Assembly: GCA_012730105.1 (NCBI GenBank) | Contig: JAAYBJ010000036.1 | Coordinates: 1 to 56,957, forward strand | Source of the DNA: Candidatus Hydrogenedentota bacterium | GTDB taxonomy: Bacteria > Hydrogenedentota > Hydrogenedentia > Hydrogenedentales > CAITNO01 | Length of the DNA: 56,957 nucleotides | Reading direction: 5' to 3' | Shown: one piece after another, positions 8,430 to 21,017 of the stretch | Numbering within the stretch: position 1 is the first letter of the stretch | Layout of the letters: every line of letters starts with the position of its first letter | Notes under the pieces: model-generated | Seen by the model: only the letters and a program-made list of their open reading frames with translations | Databases searched by the model: none | What the model was told of the DNA's origin: nothing | Position numbers and translations under genes: made by a program

Positions 8430-11400
8430 TTATTCCACTACAGGATAGGTGTCCGGAGTCACCCAAATCCGGGTGGTAAAGATATGGTCGATACTGGATT
8501 CCGGACCGGAGAAGGTCACCTTCATAAATCCGGCACTATACCCAGCCACCGGCGCGGGAATGCTATCCCGGTAGGCGCCGTCCGGAGAGGGACTCACCGT
8601 CTTGCTAGTCCACTTATCCCCAAGCGTTACCTGGCGGAAATCACGGAATTTCGGAGCATTGGCGGACCAGAATGTGACCGACTTCGGCGTTTCGCCCGGC
8701 CACAGGGTAATTTGCCGTGTTCCCGGATTATAGGAGGCGGTCATGGCGGGCAAATCGGAACCCTTTACCTGGGCGATATAGAAGGCGCCGATCGCCTCCT
8801 GTGACGCCTCATCCAGATCAAAGGTGTTCAACACGCTGTAATCCGTGTTGGGCGCGAAATGCAGATAGCTGGGTCCCAGCAGATTATCAGCAAAGAATTG
8901 TGACGAATCCGGCAGGAAGGAGCGGTCACCCGTCGAGTTGATAAGGAGTTTGGGCATCGTCAGCAGCTCGCGGTAACGGTAAGGATCCACAATTTTCAGC
9001 AGTGACTCGCCCGCGGGGGTGTCAAGCCGGCTAAAGACATTGTAGTCGACATAGTCTCGCAAGGAGGACGAATAGCCGCCATAAATATATTTTATGGAGG
9101 AATTCAACGGGTAATCCGCGTAGGCCTTGGCCTGATGTTCCATCTGTGCGTTGAGGTTCAGGAAATCCGCAGCCATGGGCACGACTGCGGAAACGCGTTC
9201 ATCCACCGCGGCCGCGAGCCAGGCGGCCCAGCCGCGCTTGGCAATGCCAGCCACCACGAATTTGTCTATGTTACGCACCCGTCCGGGTTTTCCGGCCATA
9301 AAATCCTGCATCGTATCCATGGCGCGCACCGCAGCGCGTGTCATGGGCAGCAGGGCCGGCCACGCGGCATCCCGGACGCCCGCGTTGTAGCTGTTCAGGT
9401 ACTCGTTAAAGCTATAGGCGATAATTTCGTCCTCGTTGGAGGGAAGCGTCTCCCCCTCGAAAGCGAGGGGCTGGTTGGGAACCGTGGTCAGCATGGCGAT
9501 TGCGGTGCGACTGCCAACCGCCAGGATACCGAGTTGTTCCACCAGCGCCAGTTCGTCCTCGGTCAGAATGTCATCATTGGCGCTGCCGCCCGTAATGTAC
9601 AGCATGCTGGTAGTTTCACTGATATTGGAAGGTTCAATAACCACCAGTTTGTGTTTCCAGAGCGTTTCATCCACGTCCTGAGCGCTTCGCCACACGCCGG
9701 AGGTCATACGGAGTATGTAGACCACGCAGCCGTAGGTCGTGCTGTAATCAATGACCTGTTCCAGTTCATAGTCGTACTGCGGGTCAAAGGTGGAAACATA
9801 GCGCGCGAGCACGCCTTCATCACCTACGGGAAGGTCGGAATAGGTCTTGATCGTAAGGGTAAGATCCGCGGCATCCTCGTATTGCAGGTTTGCGGCAAGC
9901 AGAATGATGCGGTTGTCGCAGTCCATATCCACACACCCGAGCCCCTGGACCCGGACGGTGTCGGTGCGCCCGTCTCCGTCAGTGTCGATCAGGCTGTAAT
10001 TGCGCACATCACCCGGCATGTCGGAAAATTCCACACCCGATTGGCCATGCCGGTAAACGGCAACCCGGGGCACATAGCTGTAACTCATCATTGCGGTGTC
10101 CAGGAAGATGTCCGCGCTAGTGGTCATGGGATTCAAATCGATTACAATCGCCCGGGCCGTCATAGGTTCTATGCCCGCCAGGTTAATATTTTTATCCGGC
10201 GTCAATTCAACCTCGGAAGCCGCTTCGGTAAAGGTGACGGAGACGAGCGACTCGGCGGCGAAACGATCTTCATTGAAACTATAAGGCAGGCGCAAGGTAT
10301 CGCTGGGGCGCACAATAGCATCCCACCCATTGACATAGGCGAATTCTTTCAAAAACTCCCAATACAAATCCGCCAGCGAGGAAAAAGCCGCGGTGTCATC
10401 ATCTTTTATGGCCTTATCCAACGCCTTGTACATGGCCGACTGGGCTTCCCTGTAATAAATGGGCCGGGTATAGGTGGCGACCATCTCTTGCAGGGCGTTA
10501 TTCATCCCTTCGAGGGAGCGGGCCACCATGGACAGTGGATCATCCACATATCCCGTGCCGTCCAGCCATGCCAGCAGTTCATGCCCCGCGTAACTGTATC
10601 CAGGCACATAGGGGCTGTAAGGGAACAGCGCGGGGGAGGACAATTCACCATACTCATTGTCACCAAAGCCGCGGCCCTTGTAATTGAGGGCGCGCCTGCC
10701 GAAATAGAGCGCGGCCCCGTCTTGAAGCGCCTGTATAAAGGGAACGGGCTTTACCTCGCCGGAAACGGTGCGATCGGCGGGAACAGGCAGGCCGAACACG
10801 GAATTGCCCGTCGTGGTAATGGAAGGTATTTCATACCCGGGGTACACCGACTGAACCAGGGCCTCACCAAAGGCGGATTCGGGATAAAACCGTTCCGTAA
10901 AATCCAACGCATCCTCGTCGGCCGCCGCAACGCGCAGATTGCGTATGGCAACCGCGACCAATTGCCCGGGGTCCAACACCATATGGCCGAAGAAGGTGTC
11001 ATAAGAAGGCAGGTCGGTTGCCCGTTCAAAGTCATAAGTATACGCCGGGTACATGTTGAAGAGGTTCAACGTGTAGGTGCCGCCTTCATCAACCAGTATG
11101 GGCGCGCTCATGCCGGTTGCGGCGAGATCATTACGAGCCTCGTGAATGGAATCCGTAAACACCCGCATGGACTGTTCCACGGCAAGCGCGGAGAAGTCGC
11201 TGCGTTTGAAGGAAGTCTCGCTGCTCATGGAGCCCCGGTACAGGGCCGTGATCTCCTGTTCCGTTTCATTGCTGGCATAAATGGTGAAGTAATCCACCCA
11301 TGCTTCAGCGGAGGCTTTGGGCGCCACCCCTTGATCCACGCCCTTGGTGCTCACACGGGTAACGGTCATTTCAGCGCGCCGCACCACGACGTAGTCCGCC

Positions 11401-12137
11401 CGTTCGGGCAGGCGCAGTACGGACACCACGAACTTATGATCCACGACCTGGCCGGGAATGGGCACGATCCGCCCGTCCTCAAGGCGCGCGAACAACTGGG
11501 CCTTGCTCAGGGGAACGGTGGAAAGAGGAAGCGGACTTAACAGGGAAAAGGAGACGGTCGCAGGCACCACCACGCCGTTAACGTCAAAAACGAAAAGGTC
11601 GGGAGATTCCTGGGTGTGACGAATGGTGTAAACGGGAGAAACAACTTCCGCCGGTCCGTAGGCACCCAAGGCGATCTGGGCCGTATCCTTGGCAACACCA
11701 AATACGATACTTTTTTCATACTCTTGGGGAAGCTGGATAGTTACTCCCCTCGAGGTGAACCTATTGGCTTCATCCGGCGCGCCAAAATCGTTTGAATCAT
11801 TGACGGCAACAGCCCCTTCTTTGACAACGGAAAAATTGCCCTGACTCGTTGTGATTAAAAGCGTCACATCATAGACACCGGGCACCCTGTACACATGTTC
11901 AGGATTCCGACTGTTGCTGACACTGCCGTCACCAAAATCCCAGGACCATGCCTGTATTGCGCCGGAGCCCGGATCTGAGGTGTCCTCAAAACGCACCGTA
12001 AGCGGCGCGGTGCCTTCCCCTGGAGCGAAGGTAAACTGGGGTATCGGCTGAACGTCCGTTCTATCCGGACATCCCGCCAGCAACAGGGCAAGCGTTATAA
12101 GTACGACCGCGTACTTGACATAGTGCACCTTCGGCAT
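8430..12137 (-). CDS. PKD-domain lipoprotein with PhoPQ-activated pathogenicity-related (PqaA) domain
   Basis: 1235 residues. The ATG at 12137 is chosen because GGAGAAAGG lies eight bases upstream and a lipoprotein signal ending in LLLAGC follows at once; the longer frame from 12167 is unlikely. Residues about 30-110 form a PKD domain (WSWDFGDGS, NPEHVYRVPGVYDVTLLI). A large middle region of about 650 residues is not recognised. The C-terminal third matches the PhoPQ-related alpha/beta-hydrolase-like family: VVYILRMTSGVWR, HKLVVIEP, YITGG, PNQPLAFEGE and KLLINSTGDRSFLPDSS. The family's GASKRGW nucleophile elbow reads GIAKRGW here (GCC codon, about 9228), so the presumed catalytic Ser is Ala. 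The late Asp in STGDRSF is kept. It is probably surface-anchored and may bind rather than cleave. It stands alone between gaps. Confidence 0.8.
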   Translation of the reverse strand: MPKVHYVKYAVVLITLALLLAGCPDRTDVQPIPQFTFAPGEGTAPLTVRFEDTSDPGSGAIQAWSWDFGDGSVSNSRNPEHVYRVPGVYDVTLLITTSQGNFSVVKEGAVAVNDSNDFGAPDEANRFTSRGVTIQLPQEYEKSIVFGVAKDTAQIALGAYGPAEVVSPVYTIRHTQESPDLFVFDVNGVVVPATVSFSLLSPLPLSTVPLSKAQLFARLEDGRIVPIPGQVVDHKFVVSVLRLPERADYVVVRRAEMTVTRVSTKGVDQGVAPKASAEAWVDYFTIYASNETEQEITALYRGSMSSETSFKRSDFSALAVEQSMRVFTDSIHEARNDLAATGMSAPILVDEGGTYTLNLFNMYPAYTYDFERATDLPSYDTFFGHMVLDPGQLVAVAIRNLRVAAADEDALDFTERFYPESAFGEALVQSVYPGYEIPSITTTGNSVFGLPVPADRTVSGEVKPVPFIQALQDGAALYFGRRALNYKGRGFGDNEYGELSSPALFPYSPYVPGYSYAGHELLAWLDGTGYVDDPLSMVARSLEGMNNALQEMVATYTRPIYYREAQSAMYKALDKAIKDDDTAAFSSLADLYWEFLKEFAYVNGWDAIVRPSDTLRLPYSFNEDRFAAESLVSVTFTEAASEVELTPDKNINLAGIEPMTARAIVIDLNPMTTSADIFLDTAMMSYSYVPRVAVYRHGQSGVEFSDMPGDVRNYSLIDTDGDGRTDTVRVQGLGCVDMDCDNRIILLAANLQYEDAADLTLTIKTYSDLPVGDEGVLARYVSTFDPQYDYELEQVIDYSTTYGCVVYILRMTSGVWRSAQDVDETLWKHKLVVIEPSNISETTSMLYITGGSANDDILTEDELALVEQLGILAVGSRTAIAMLTTVPNQPLAFEGETLPSNEDEIIAYSFNEYLNSYNAGVRDAAWPALLPMTRAAVRAMDTMQDFMAGKPGRVRNIDKFVVAGIAKRGWAAWLAAAVDERVSAVVPMAADFLNLNAQMEHQAKAYADYPLNSSIKYIYGGYSSSLRDYVDYNVFSRLDTPAGESLLKIVDPYRYRELLTMPKLLINSTGDRSFLPDSSQFFADNLLGPSYLHFAPNTDYSVLNTFDLDEASQEAIGAFYIAQVKGSDLPAMTASYNPGTRQITLWPGETPKSVTFWSANAPKFRDFRQVTLGDKWTSKTVSPSPDGAYRDSIPAPVAGYSAGFMKVTFSGPESSIDHIFTTRIWVTPDTYPVVE

Positions 12138-12451
12138 AACGATAAACCTTTCTCCGTCGCCAGACATCCGACCCGACGCTACTCGATACCTCGGATGAAA
12201 CGGTCTTCACACTAATAAGTAAAACATACTTATTTTGCGATATTTTCATCAAAAAGTCAAGTATTTACTCACTGCTCATCCTTGGAATAACTACCGCGCC
12301 TCCAAGCCTTGATACCTACATGTGTTTTTTCGGAAGAACTACTGCTAATACCCATTATACTTTAGAACGGTCGCTGTACGCACAATTTTATTTAGCACGC
12401 GCCTCCAAGATCGCCTTTCCGTGAAACACGACACTGGATTGGAGGCCATAA
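12138..12451. other. 314-base gap upstream of the PKD lipoprotein gene
   Basis: AT-rich between about 12200 and 12390. It should hold the promoter for the minus-strand lipoprotein gene (start 12137) and the 3' end of thiC. I see no convincing terminator, riboswitch or small gene in it. Confidence 0.4.
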
Positions 12452-15765
<3,314 letters not shown>

Positions 15766-15820
15766 GAATATTTCTGCCTTCGTATCGTCTGAATGTGGTA
15801 GCGTGAAGAAGATGTAACAG

Positions 15821-15849
15821 TTTACGCCCGTTGGATGTATAGTTTATAG
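15821..15849 (+). promoter_or_regulatory. Candidate sigma-70-type promoter for the 43-residue peptide gene
   Basis: TTTACG at 15821 and TTATAG at 15844 are separated by 17 bases, leaving a short leader before the ATG at 15884. It is a consensus match only; no transcription start is known. Confidence 0.45.
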
Positions 15850-15883
15850 GAACGCAGCCGAACCAAGCGAAAGAGGCCGGACG

Positions 15884-16015
15884 ATGAATTTCGCGGATAC
15901 CCTGGCGCAAATCGTAAATGATTTTGTTTTCAACTTAATTGACGCCATTCTGGGCATCGTAAACTCCATCGTCGCTCTGCTGGCTTCCCTGTTCGACGGT
16001 GTTTCCAGCACGTAA
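15884..16015 (+). CDS. 43-residue acidic amphipathic peptide
   Basis: ATG at 15884 after AAGAGGCCGGACG; TAA at 16013. The peptide begins MNFADTLAQIVNDFVFNLID and ends SLFDGVSST. It has four Asp and no Lys or Arg at all. Polar residues fall at 5, 9, 12/13, 17, 20, 27/28, 35 and 38, a 3-4 spacing that puts them on one face of a long helix with Ile, Leu, Val and Phe on the other. This is an amphipathic helix, not a classical membrane span. The unit is complete: candidate promoter, ribosome binding site, frame and a strong intrinsic terminator, standing alone between an M32 gene (divergent) and htpG (convergent). I do not recognise a family. Membrane-surface binding, a toxin-like or modulin-like role, or a gas-vesicle or compartment scaffold are guesses only. 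Confidence 0.6.
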   Translation: MNFADTLAQIVNDFVFNLIDAILGIVNSIVALLASLFDGVSST

Positions 16016-16064
16016 AACGGCGCTCTGTCCTGCAGGCGAAACACGCATGCAGTGTAAATACACA

Positions 16065-16103
16065 TGGACGCTTTCCCAATGGGAGAGCGTCCACATTTTT
16101 TTT
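16065..16103 (+). terminator. Strong rho-independent terminator after the 43-residue gene
   Basis: TGGACGCT at 16065 pairs with AGCGTCCA at 16086; the inner TTCCC/GGGAG extends the stem to 13 pairs (one G-U) with an AAT loop. A run of eight T residues follows on the plus strand (16096-16103). Orientation matches the small gene rather than htpG. Confidence 0.88.
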
Positions 16104-16116
16104 CAGGAACATTAGG

Positions 16117-18069
16117 TTAAAGCGCTTTCAGCATGATATCGGCAATGTGTCTGCTCAATGCCGCGGGGTCGGACGCCTGCCCCCCCTCGGCGAGCAGCGC
16201 CTGGCCGTACAAGAGTTCGGCATAAGGTTTCAAGTCCTCCTGCGAAGCCGATGCGGCACAAAAGGCGTTGAGTTTTTCCAGCAGCGGGTGGCCGGGATTC
16301 AGTTCCAGGATGCGTTTGACCGCCGGTGCTTCCTGCCCCATCATGCGCATCATTTTCTCCATCTGGGGCGAGATGTCCTGCGGGTCGATTACCAGGCAGG
16401 CCGGGGACGAGGTAAGGCGCCCTGACAGGCGCACCTCTTTGACCTGTTCCGCGAGAAGGCTCTGAAGCGCCTCAAGGAGCGCCCCGTATTCTTTGGCCTT
16501 CTCGTCACGAACCTTGCGGCCCTCCTCCTTTTCACTGTCCGTGCCGAGTTCTACAGCGCCCCGGCCCGCGGCCTGCAGTTTCTTTTCGCGGCACTCCGAA
16601 ATGGACTGGGTCCAGATTTCATCGACTGGGTCGCTGAGCAGGATAACCTCATAGCCCTTATCCCGAAACGCCTCCAGGTGGGGTGACGCCTGCAAGGCGG
16701 CGCGGGATTCCCCCGTAATGTAATACATGTCCTCCTGGCCGGGTTTCATCCGCCCCGTATAGGTTTCGAAAGATACCGGAGTATCCCCGGATTCGGTGGT
16801 ATCGAAGAGGATCAGGTCCAGCAACGCCTCGCGGTTGTCATAATCCGTCAACAGGCCTTCCTTGAGAATGCGGCCGAACTGGGTCCAGAAGAGGCGGTAC
16901 TTTTCAGGCTCGTTGTCGCGCAAGGCCTTTAATGTGGCGAGTATTTTGCCCACGATGCCCTTGCTCATGCGCTGGACCTGCCGGTTTTCCTGGAGCAGTT
17001 CCCGCGAGACGTTCAGGGGCAGGTCTTCCGAATCCACAACGCCCCGCACGAAGCGCAGATAATCGGGCAGCAGTTCGTGGCAGTCGTCCATAATGAAGAT
17101 CCGCTTGATATACAGGTGCAAGCCCTGCCGGCGCAGGGCTTCGGGCATCATGACGTCAAAGGGCGCCTTCTCGGGGATATACAGAAGAATTCTGTATTCC
17201 AGCACACCTTCCATCTTGGCCTGAATGCGGAGCAGCGGATTGTTCCAGTCATGGCTGATATGCTTGTAGAATTCGTTGTATTCCTCTTCGGACACTTCTT
17301 CCTTGTCGCGCAGCCACAGCGCCTTCATAGAATTGAGGCGTTCTTCTTTGACCACGGTCTTTTCCGGAGCGCCTGGTACGGGCTTGCCGTCCTGGTCCCG
17401 TTCCACTTCCGTACGCTCAACGGCCAAGTAAATCGGGTAGGCGACGAAATCACTGTAGCGCTTGATAATTTCTCGAATTTCCCACTCGGCGGCGTAATCT
17501 TTCAGTCCGTCTTCCGTGTCAGCCGCTTTCAGGTGGAGGGTGACAGTCGTGCCCGCCTCATCCCGCCCGGTCTCGCTCAGGGTGTATTTGCCGTCGCCGG
17601 CGCTTTCCCAAAGCGTTGCGGTATCTTCACCGGCGCGACGGGTAAGCAGCTGCACCCGGTCCGCAACCATGAAGGTGGAATAAAAGCCCACGCCGAACTG
17701 CCCGATCAGTTCCGGCAGACCCGCGGCATCTTTCGACTCACGCAAGGCCTTCATGAATTCCTGGGCGCCCGACCGCGCGATGGTACCGATAAAGTTCTTC
17801 ACCTCGTCTCGGCTCATACCGATGCCGTTGTCGGACACCGACAGGGTGCGTGCTTTCGCGTCAAAGGCGATATGAATGGCGGCTTCTCCCGCCGATGCCA
17901 GTTCCGGGGCTTTCACGGACTCAAAGCGGCGCTTGTCCAGGGCGTCGGAACTGTTTGAAATCAATTCGCGCAGAAAGATGTCCTTGTTCGAGTAGACCGA
18001 ATGAATCATCAAGTCCAGGACCTGCCGCGCTTCTGTTTTAAATTTATATGTTTCTGACGCTTTACTCAT
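16117..18069 (-). CDS. htpG: Molecular chaperone HtpG (bacterial Hsp90)
   Basis: 650 residues. The ATG at 18069 follows GGAGGAAAATAGCC; the frame runs open to 18276 but that extension lacks homology. The GHKL ATPase motifs are complete: FLRELISNSSDALDKRR, LSVSDNGIGMSRDEV, TIARSGAQEF and LIGQFGVGFYSTFMVAD. The middle domain includes LPLNVSRELLQENR with the catalytic-loop Arg. The C-terminal dimerisation domain is present. HtpG is a cytosolic ATP-dependent folding and remodelling chaperone. I saw no CIRCE element upstream. The aminotransferase gene ends 98 bases upstream on the same strand. Confidence 0.97.
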   Translation of the reverse strand: MSKASETYKFKTEARQVLDLMIHSVYSNKDIFLRELISNSSDALDKRRFESVKAPELASAGEAAIHIAFDAKARTLSVSDNGIGMSRDEVKNFIGTIARSGAQEFMKALRESKDAAGLPELIGQFGVGFYSTFMVADRVQLLTRRAGEDTATLWESAGDGKYTLSETGRDEAGTTVTLHLKAADTEDGLKDYAAEWEIREIIKRYSDFVAYPIYLAVERTEVERDQDGKPVPGAPEKTVVKEERLNSMKALWLRDKEEVSEEEYNEFYKHISHDWNNPLLRIQAKMEGVLEYRILLYIPEKAPFDVMMPEALRRQGLHLYIKRIFIMDDCHELLPDYLRFVRGVVDSEDLPLNVSRELLQENRQVQRMSKGIVGKILATLKALRDNEPEKYRLFWTQFGRILKEGLLTDYDNREALLDLILFDTTESGDTPVSFETYTGRMKPGQEDMYYITGESRAALQASPHLEAFRDKGYEVILLSDPVDEIWTQSISECREKKLQAAGRGAVELGTDSEKEEGRKVRDEKAKEYGALLEALQSLLAEQVKEVRLSGRLTSSPACLVIDPQDISPQMEKMMRMMGQEAPAVKRILELNPGHPLLEKLNAFCAASASQEDLKPYAELLYGQALLAEGGQASDPAALSRHIADIMLKAL

Positions 18070-18167
18070 GGCTATTTTCCTCCTGTCGCCCCGGACGGCC
18101 GGGGCACACTCACCCGTGCAACAGTTTACCACCGGCGCGGCGGCCCGCAAGCCGGCCGCGTGACCGG

Positions 18168-19469
18168 TCAACTTCCAACGTAGGCGTCGATGCTTTCCCG
18201 AAGGGTCCTGAAAATCCAGGCCCGCTTGGCATCGTCCGTCTCCAGCAAGGTCACGCGGAATCCCGCATGGCCGCACTGGAAACCGGTCAGGGGCACCACA
18301 ACGATGCCCGTCGCGCCCATGAGATAATATACAAACCGCTTGTCGGGGCTGACATTACGCACCAGGGCTTCTATGCGCTCGCGCACGACCCGGTTTTCTA
18401 TGGGAAGCGCCTGGCCGTCGTTCAGCACGCCGTCTTTGAACATGACGGTCAGGTAGAACGCACCACCGGGCTTGTTCACGATGACCGAATCACACCCTCC
18501 AAAGAAACCAACCGCTTCATCGGCCCGTTTGCTGAACATTAACGCCCGTTCTTCCAGATGACGCTTGTAGCGACCGTTGCCGCACACGAGGGGCAGCGAC
18601 ATCTGGGGCAGCGTCGTGGAACACACCTCAAGCCGCTTGGCAGCCAGAAGGCTATTCACATAAGTATTAAAATTCTCGTCCCGGGTCCGGTTCAGCACCT
18701 CAATCCAGCCGCAGCGCGCCCCGGGCCAGGGATATTCCTTGCTGATGCCGCGCATGGCTAAGGCGGGCACGTCCTGGATCCACTGGCTCATGTGCATCCT
18801 CGGATAACCGGGATAAGTGATATGAGTGTAAATTTCGTCCGCGATCATGAACAAATCATGTTCTTGGGCTATGGCAACGATCTCATCCAGAATCTCCCGG
18901 GGATACACCGCCCCGGTGGGATTGTCGGGGCTCAACAGCAGGATACCCGCGATGGAATCGTTATATTTGACCTTGTTGCGAATGTCATCCACGTTGGGCA
19001 TCCACCCGTTGTACGGGTCGAGATCGTAAGTAACATGGTTGTAGCCGGAATGGGCCGCCTCGGCGGAGGAATGGGTGCTGTACGCCGGGGACGGACCGAG
19101 CACCCGCGCCTCGCGCTTGAGAAATCCGTACACCCGGGCTACCGCATCGCCAATGCCGTTAAAGAAAATAATGTCCTCCGGGGTGATCTGGATGCCGTCT
19201 TCACGGCCATTTACGGCTTCCGCGAGGAAGGCGCGCGTTTCGAGCACCCCGGCCGTGTCGCAATACCGGTAGGAAGTCGGCAGCTCGAGCAACTCATGCA
19301 GAATATCGCGAATCCAAGGGGCGAGCGCCTCGCCTTTTTCCACGGGATCGCCGATATTTTCCCAGGTTATCGTCTGGCCAAGCGACCGAATCTCCCGCGC
19401 CACACCAACGATTTCCCGAATTTCATATTTAAGGTTGGTGGCGCCTTCATGTACAATGCTGCGTCTCAT
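18168..19469 (-). CDS. PLP-dependent class I/II aminotransferase
   Basis: 433 residues, fold type I. Recognisable are ENIGDPVEKGE, LSPDNPTGAVYPREIL with the substrate-binding Asn, MIADEIYTHITY with the PLP-pyridine Asp and Tyr, and GISKEYPWPGARCGWIE with the Schiff-base Lys. Such proteins include alanine and aspartate aminotransferases; the YPWPGAR segment is typical of an AlaA-like branch, but the amino-acid substrate is not determinable. Cytoplasmic, no signal. The start ATG at 19469 has a weak upstream site. Downstream htpG lies 98 bases away. Confidence 0.9.
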   Translation of the reverse strand: MRRSIVHEGATNLKYEIREIVGVAREIRSLGQTITWENIGDPVEKGEALAPWIRDILHELLELPTSYRYCDTAGVLETRAFLAEAVNGREDGIQITPEDIIFFNGIGDAVARVYGFLKREARVLGPSPAYSTHSSAEAAHSGYNHVTYDLDPYNGWMPNVDDIRNKVKYNDSIAGILLLSPDNPTGAVYPREILDEIVAIAQEHDLFMIADEIYTHITYPGYPRMHMSQWIQDVPALAMRGISKEYPWPGARCGWIEVLNRTRDENFNTYVNSLLAAKRLEVCSTTLPQMSLPLVCGNGRYKRHLEERALMFSKRADEAVGFFGGCDSVIVNKPGGAFYLTVMFKDGVLNDGQALPIENRVVRERIEALVRNVSPDKRFVYYLMGATGIVVVPLTGFQCGHAGFRVTLLETDDAKRAWIFRTLRESIDAYVGS

Positions 19470-19698
19470 TTGAAAATGGTTCTTTCGTTACGATTAAACT
19501 TATGGAATGCCCTGGGAGCCCGGAAGGACTCCTATCGCGCCGTTACGCATTCCCTGTAGAATTAAAACACGGCCACAGTGGGACGGGAGCTACATTCGTA
19601 GCCTGTATATATGATAGGCTTTTCCCCGGTGGTAATGCAATTGCACCGGGTTCCCGACCAACGTTGTCCGCCGCGTTTATCCAGGAGAAAAATCATCC

Positions 19699-19842
19699 AT
19701 GAATCCACCAGAACAAGGCACCAACAAGGATTTTTGGGACTTTTTCGCGGGCGCCGCTGTTTTTTATGCCGTCTTCGTCCTCATTGTCGGCGGTCTGTTC
19801 ACTCTGATGCTCCTCTTTGGAGAGCCCGTGGTAGAGGCGTGA
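19699..19842 (+). CDS. 47-residue single-span membrane protein
   Basis: ATG at 19699 after CCAGGAGAAAAATCATCC, a good ribosome binding site; TGA at 19840. The sequence starts MNPPEQGTNKDFWDFFAG, then has one hydrophobic stretch of about 22 residues (AVFYAVFVLIVGGLFTLMLL) and a short acidic tail GEPVVEA. The topology is probably N-in, given one Lys before the span. It lies 160 bases before the secreted glycosidase-like gene on the same strand and could share its transcript. No family recognised. The strong ribosome binding site and codon pattern make it more likely real than chance. Confidence 0.6.
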   Translation: MNPPEQGTNKDFWDFFAGAAVFYAVFVLIVGGLFTLMLLFGEPVVEA

Positions 19843-20001
19843 TATTCCTTGCTACGCCGGTATTGCGAGCATTTGAGAGAGAAGGATCTCATTGTCTGCG
19901 CGCCTTCCAAGCGTTTTTCCGCACCGCATGTCTTGCTTGTCTGGCTATCCCAAAGAGCCAAAGCATACTGAAGACCCGTCATGAATACCAGGGAGATACT
20001 T

Positions 20002-20979
20002 ATGTCTGATTTAAATGTCAGGTTTACCCTCCGGGTTTTAACCGTGCTCTTCATCGCCGTTGGATTGGCCTGCGCCGGAGCAGCACCTGCCGCGAACCCC
20101 GCGCCCGTCGCCATCCAAAAGTTGGGCACCATCGATGTAGACTTGGTCGAAACCACGCCCATCGTATTCAAGAACAGGGTATACCGTTTTGAGTATGTGC
20201 GACAGAATTACTGGAACAACAAAACGGGCGATTCCTACTTCCGCTTTATCGACCACGAGACCGGCGAGACAACACCGTCCTTCGCCAAGGGCTACCATCT
20301 CGGCAGCGCCGCCGTAGACGGTGACCTGGCCATCGTGACCGCCGTGAACATCTGGGACGGAGACAGGATTGACCTGTTCGTTTCCCGCGATCTGAAGACC
20401 TGGGAATCCTGGAACGCGCTGACCCTGCCGGGTTACGGCATGTTCAATACCTCCCTTTGCAAGGCGGAGGACAATTATGTGCTCATGTTCGAGGTAGGCA
20501 AACCGCCGGAAGTAGCGGGCAACCCCTTTACCGCGCGCTTCGCCATGTCGAAAGACCTGAAAACCTGGACGCTGACCCCGCCGGAATGCACCTATGACAA
20601 AAGCCGGTACACCGCGCCTCATTGCCTGCGCTATTTTGAAGGGTATTATTATAACTTTTTCCTGGAAGCGGTAAAGGGCGGGTATGAACAGTATGTCGTG
20701 CGTTCCAAAGACTTGATCCACTGGGAATCCAGCCCCTTGAACCCCGTATTGAAAGCCTCGGACGAAGACAAGATCATCCATAACCAAAAACTGACCCCGG
20801 AACAGTGCAAACGTATTGCGGAAGCAAAGAATATCAACAACTCCGATTTTGACTATTGTGAATTCGGAGGCCAGTTAATTATTAATTACTCCTGGGGCAA
20901 TCAGCAGGGTGTTGAACATCTGGCAGAGGCACGCTACAAAGGCACTGAAGCGGAGTTTTTACGGGCGCTGTTTCCGTAA
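20002..20979 (+). CDS. Secreted five-bladed beta-propeller glycosidase-like protein (GH43/GH32 fold)
   Basis: 325 residues. The ATG at 20002 is six bases after GGGAG; the in-frame ATG at 19981 has no such site. A signal peptide (VLTVLFIAVGLACAGA) precedes repeated propeller-blade signatures: LFVSRDLKTWESW, FAMSKDLKTWTLT and VVRSKDLIHWESS, three copies of the S-K/R-D-L-x-x-W repeat, with RYTAPHCLRYFEGYYYNFFLE between them. This fold covers GH43, GH32, GH62 and GH117 arabinanases, xylosidases and relatives. The catalytic acidic residues are not certain from reading, so substrate and even activity are open. The protein is presumably periplasmic or extracellular. It converges on dgkA. Confidence 0.75.
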   Translation: MSDLNVRFTLRVLTVLFIAVGLACAGAAPAANPAPVAIQKLGTIDVDLVETTPIVFKNRVYRFEYVRQNYWNNKTGDSYFRFIDHETGETTPSFAKGYHLGSAAVDGDLAIVTAVNIWDGDRIDLFVSRDLKTWESWNALTLPGYGMFNTSLCKAEDNYVLMFEVGKPPEVAGNPFTARFAMSKDLKTWTLTPPECTYDKSRYTAPHCLRYFEGYYYNFFLEAVKGGYEQYVVRSKDLIHWESSPLNPVLKASDEDKIIHNQKLTPEQCKRIAEAKNINNSDFDYCEFGGQLIINYSWGNQQGVEHLAEARYKGTEAEFLRALFP

Positions 20980-21017
20980 CTCGCTACCTCCATATCAGAT
21001 GCCGCAATAGAAGCACT

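Noticed and set aside
9135-11540. 801-codon open frame on the plus strand
   Set aside because: It lies wholly antisense to the PhoPQ-related lipoprotein gene, has no family motif, and its composition (many His, Arg, Gly) is that of a codon-bias shadow.
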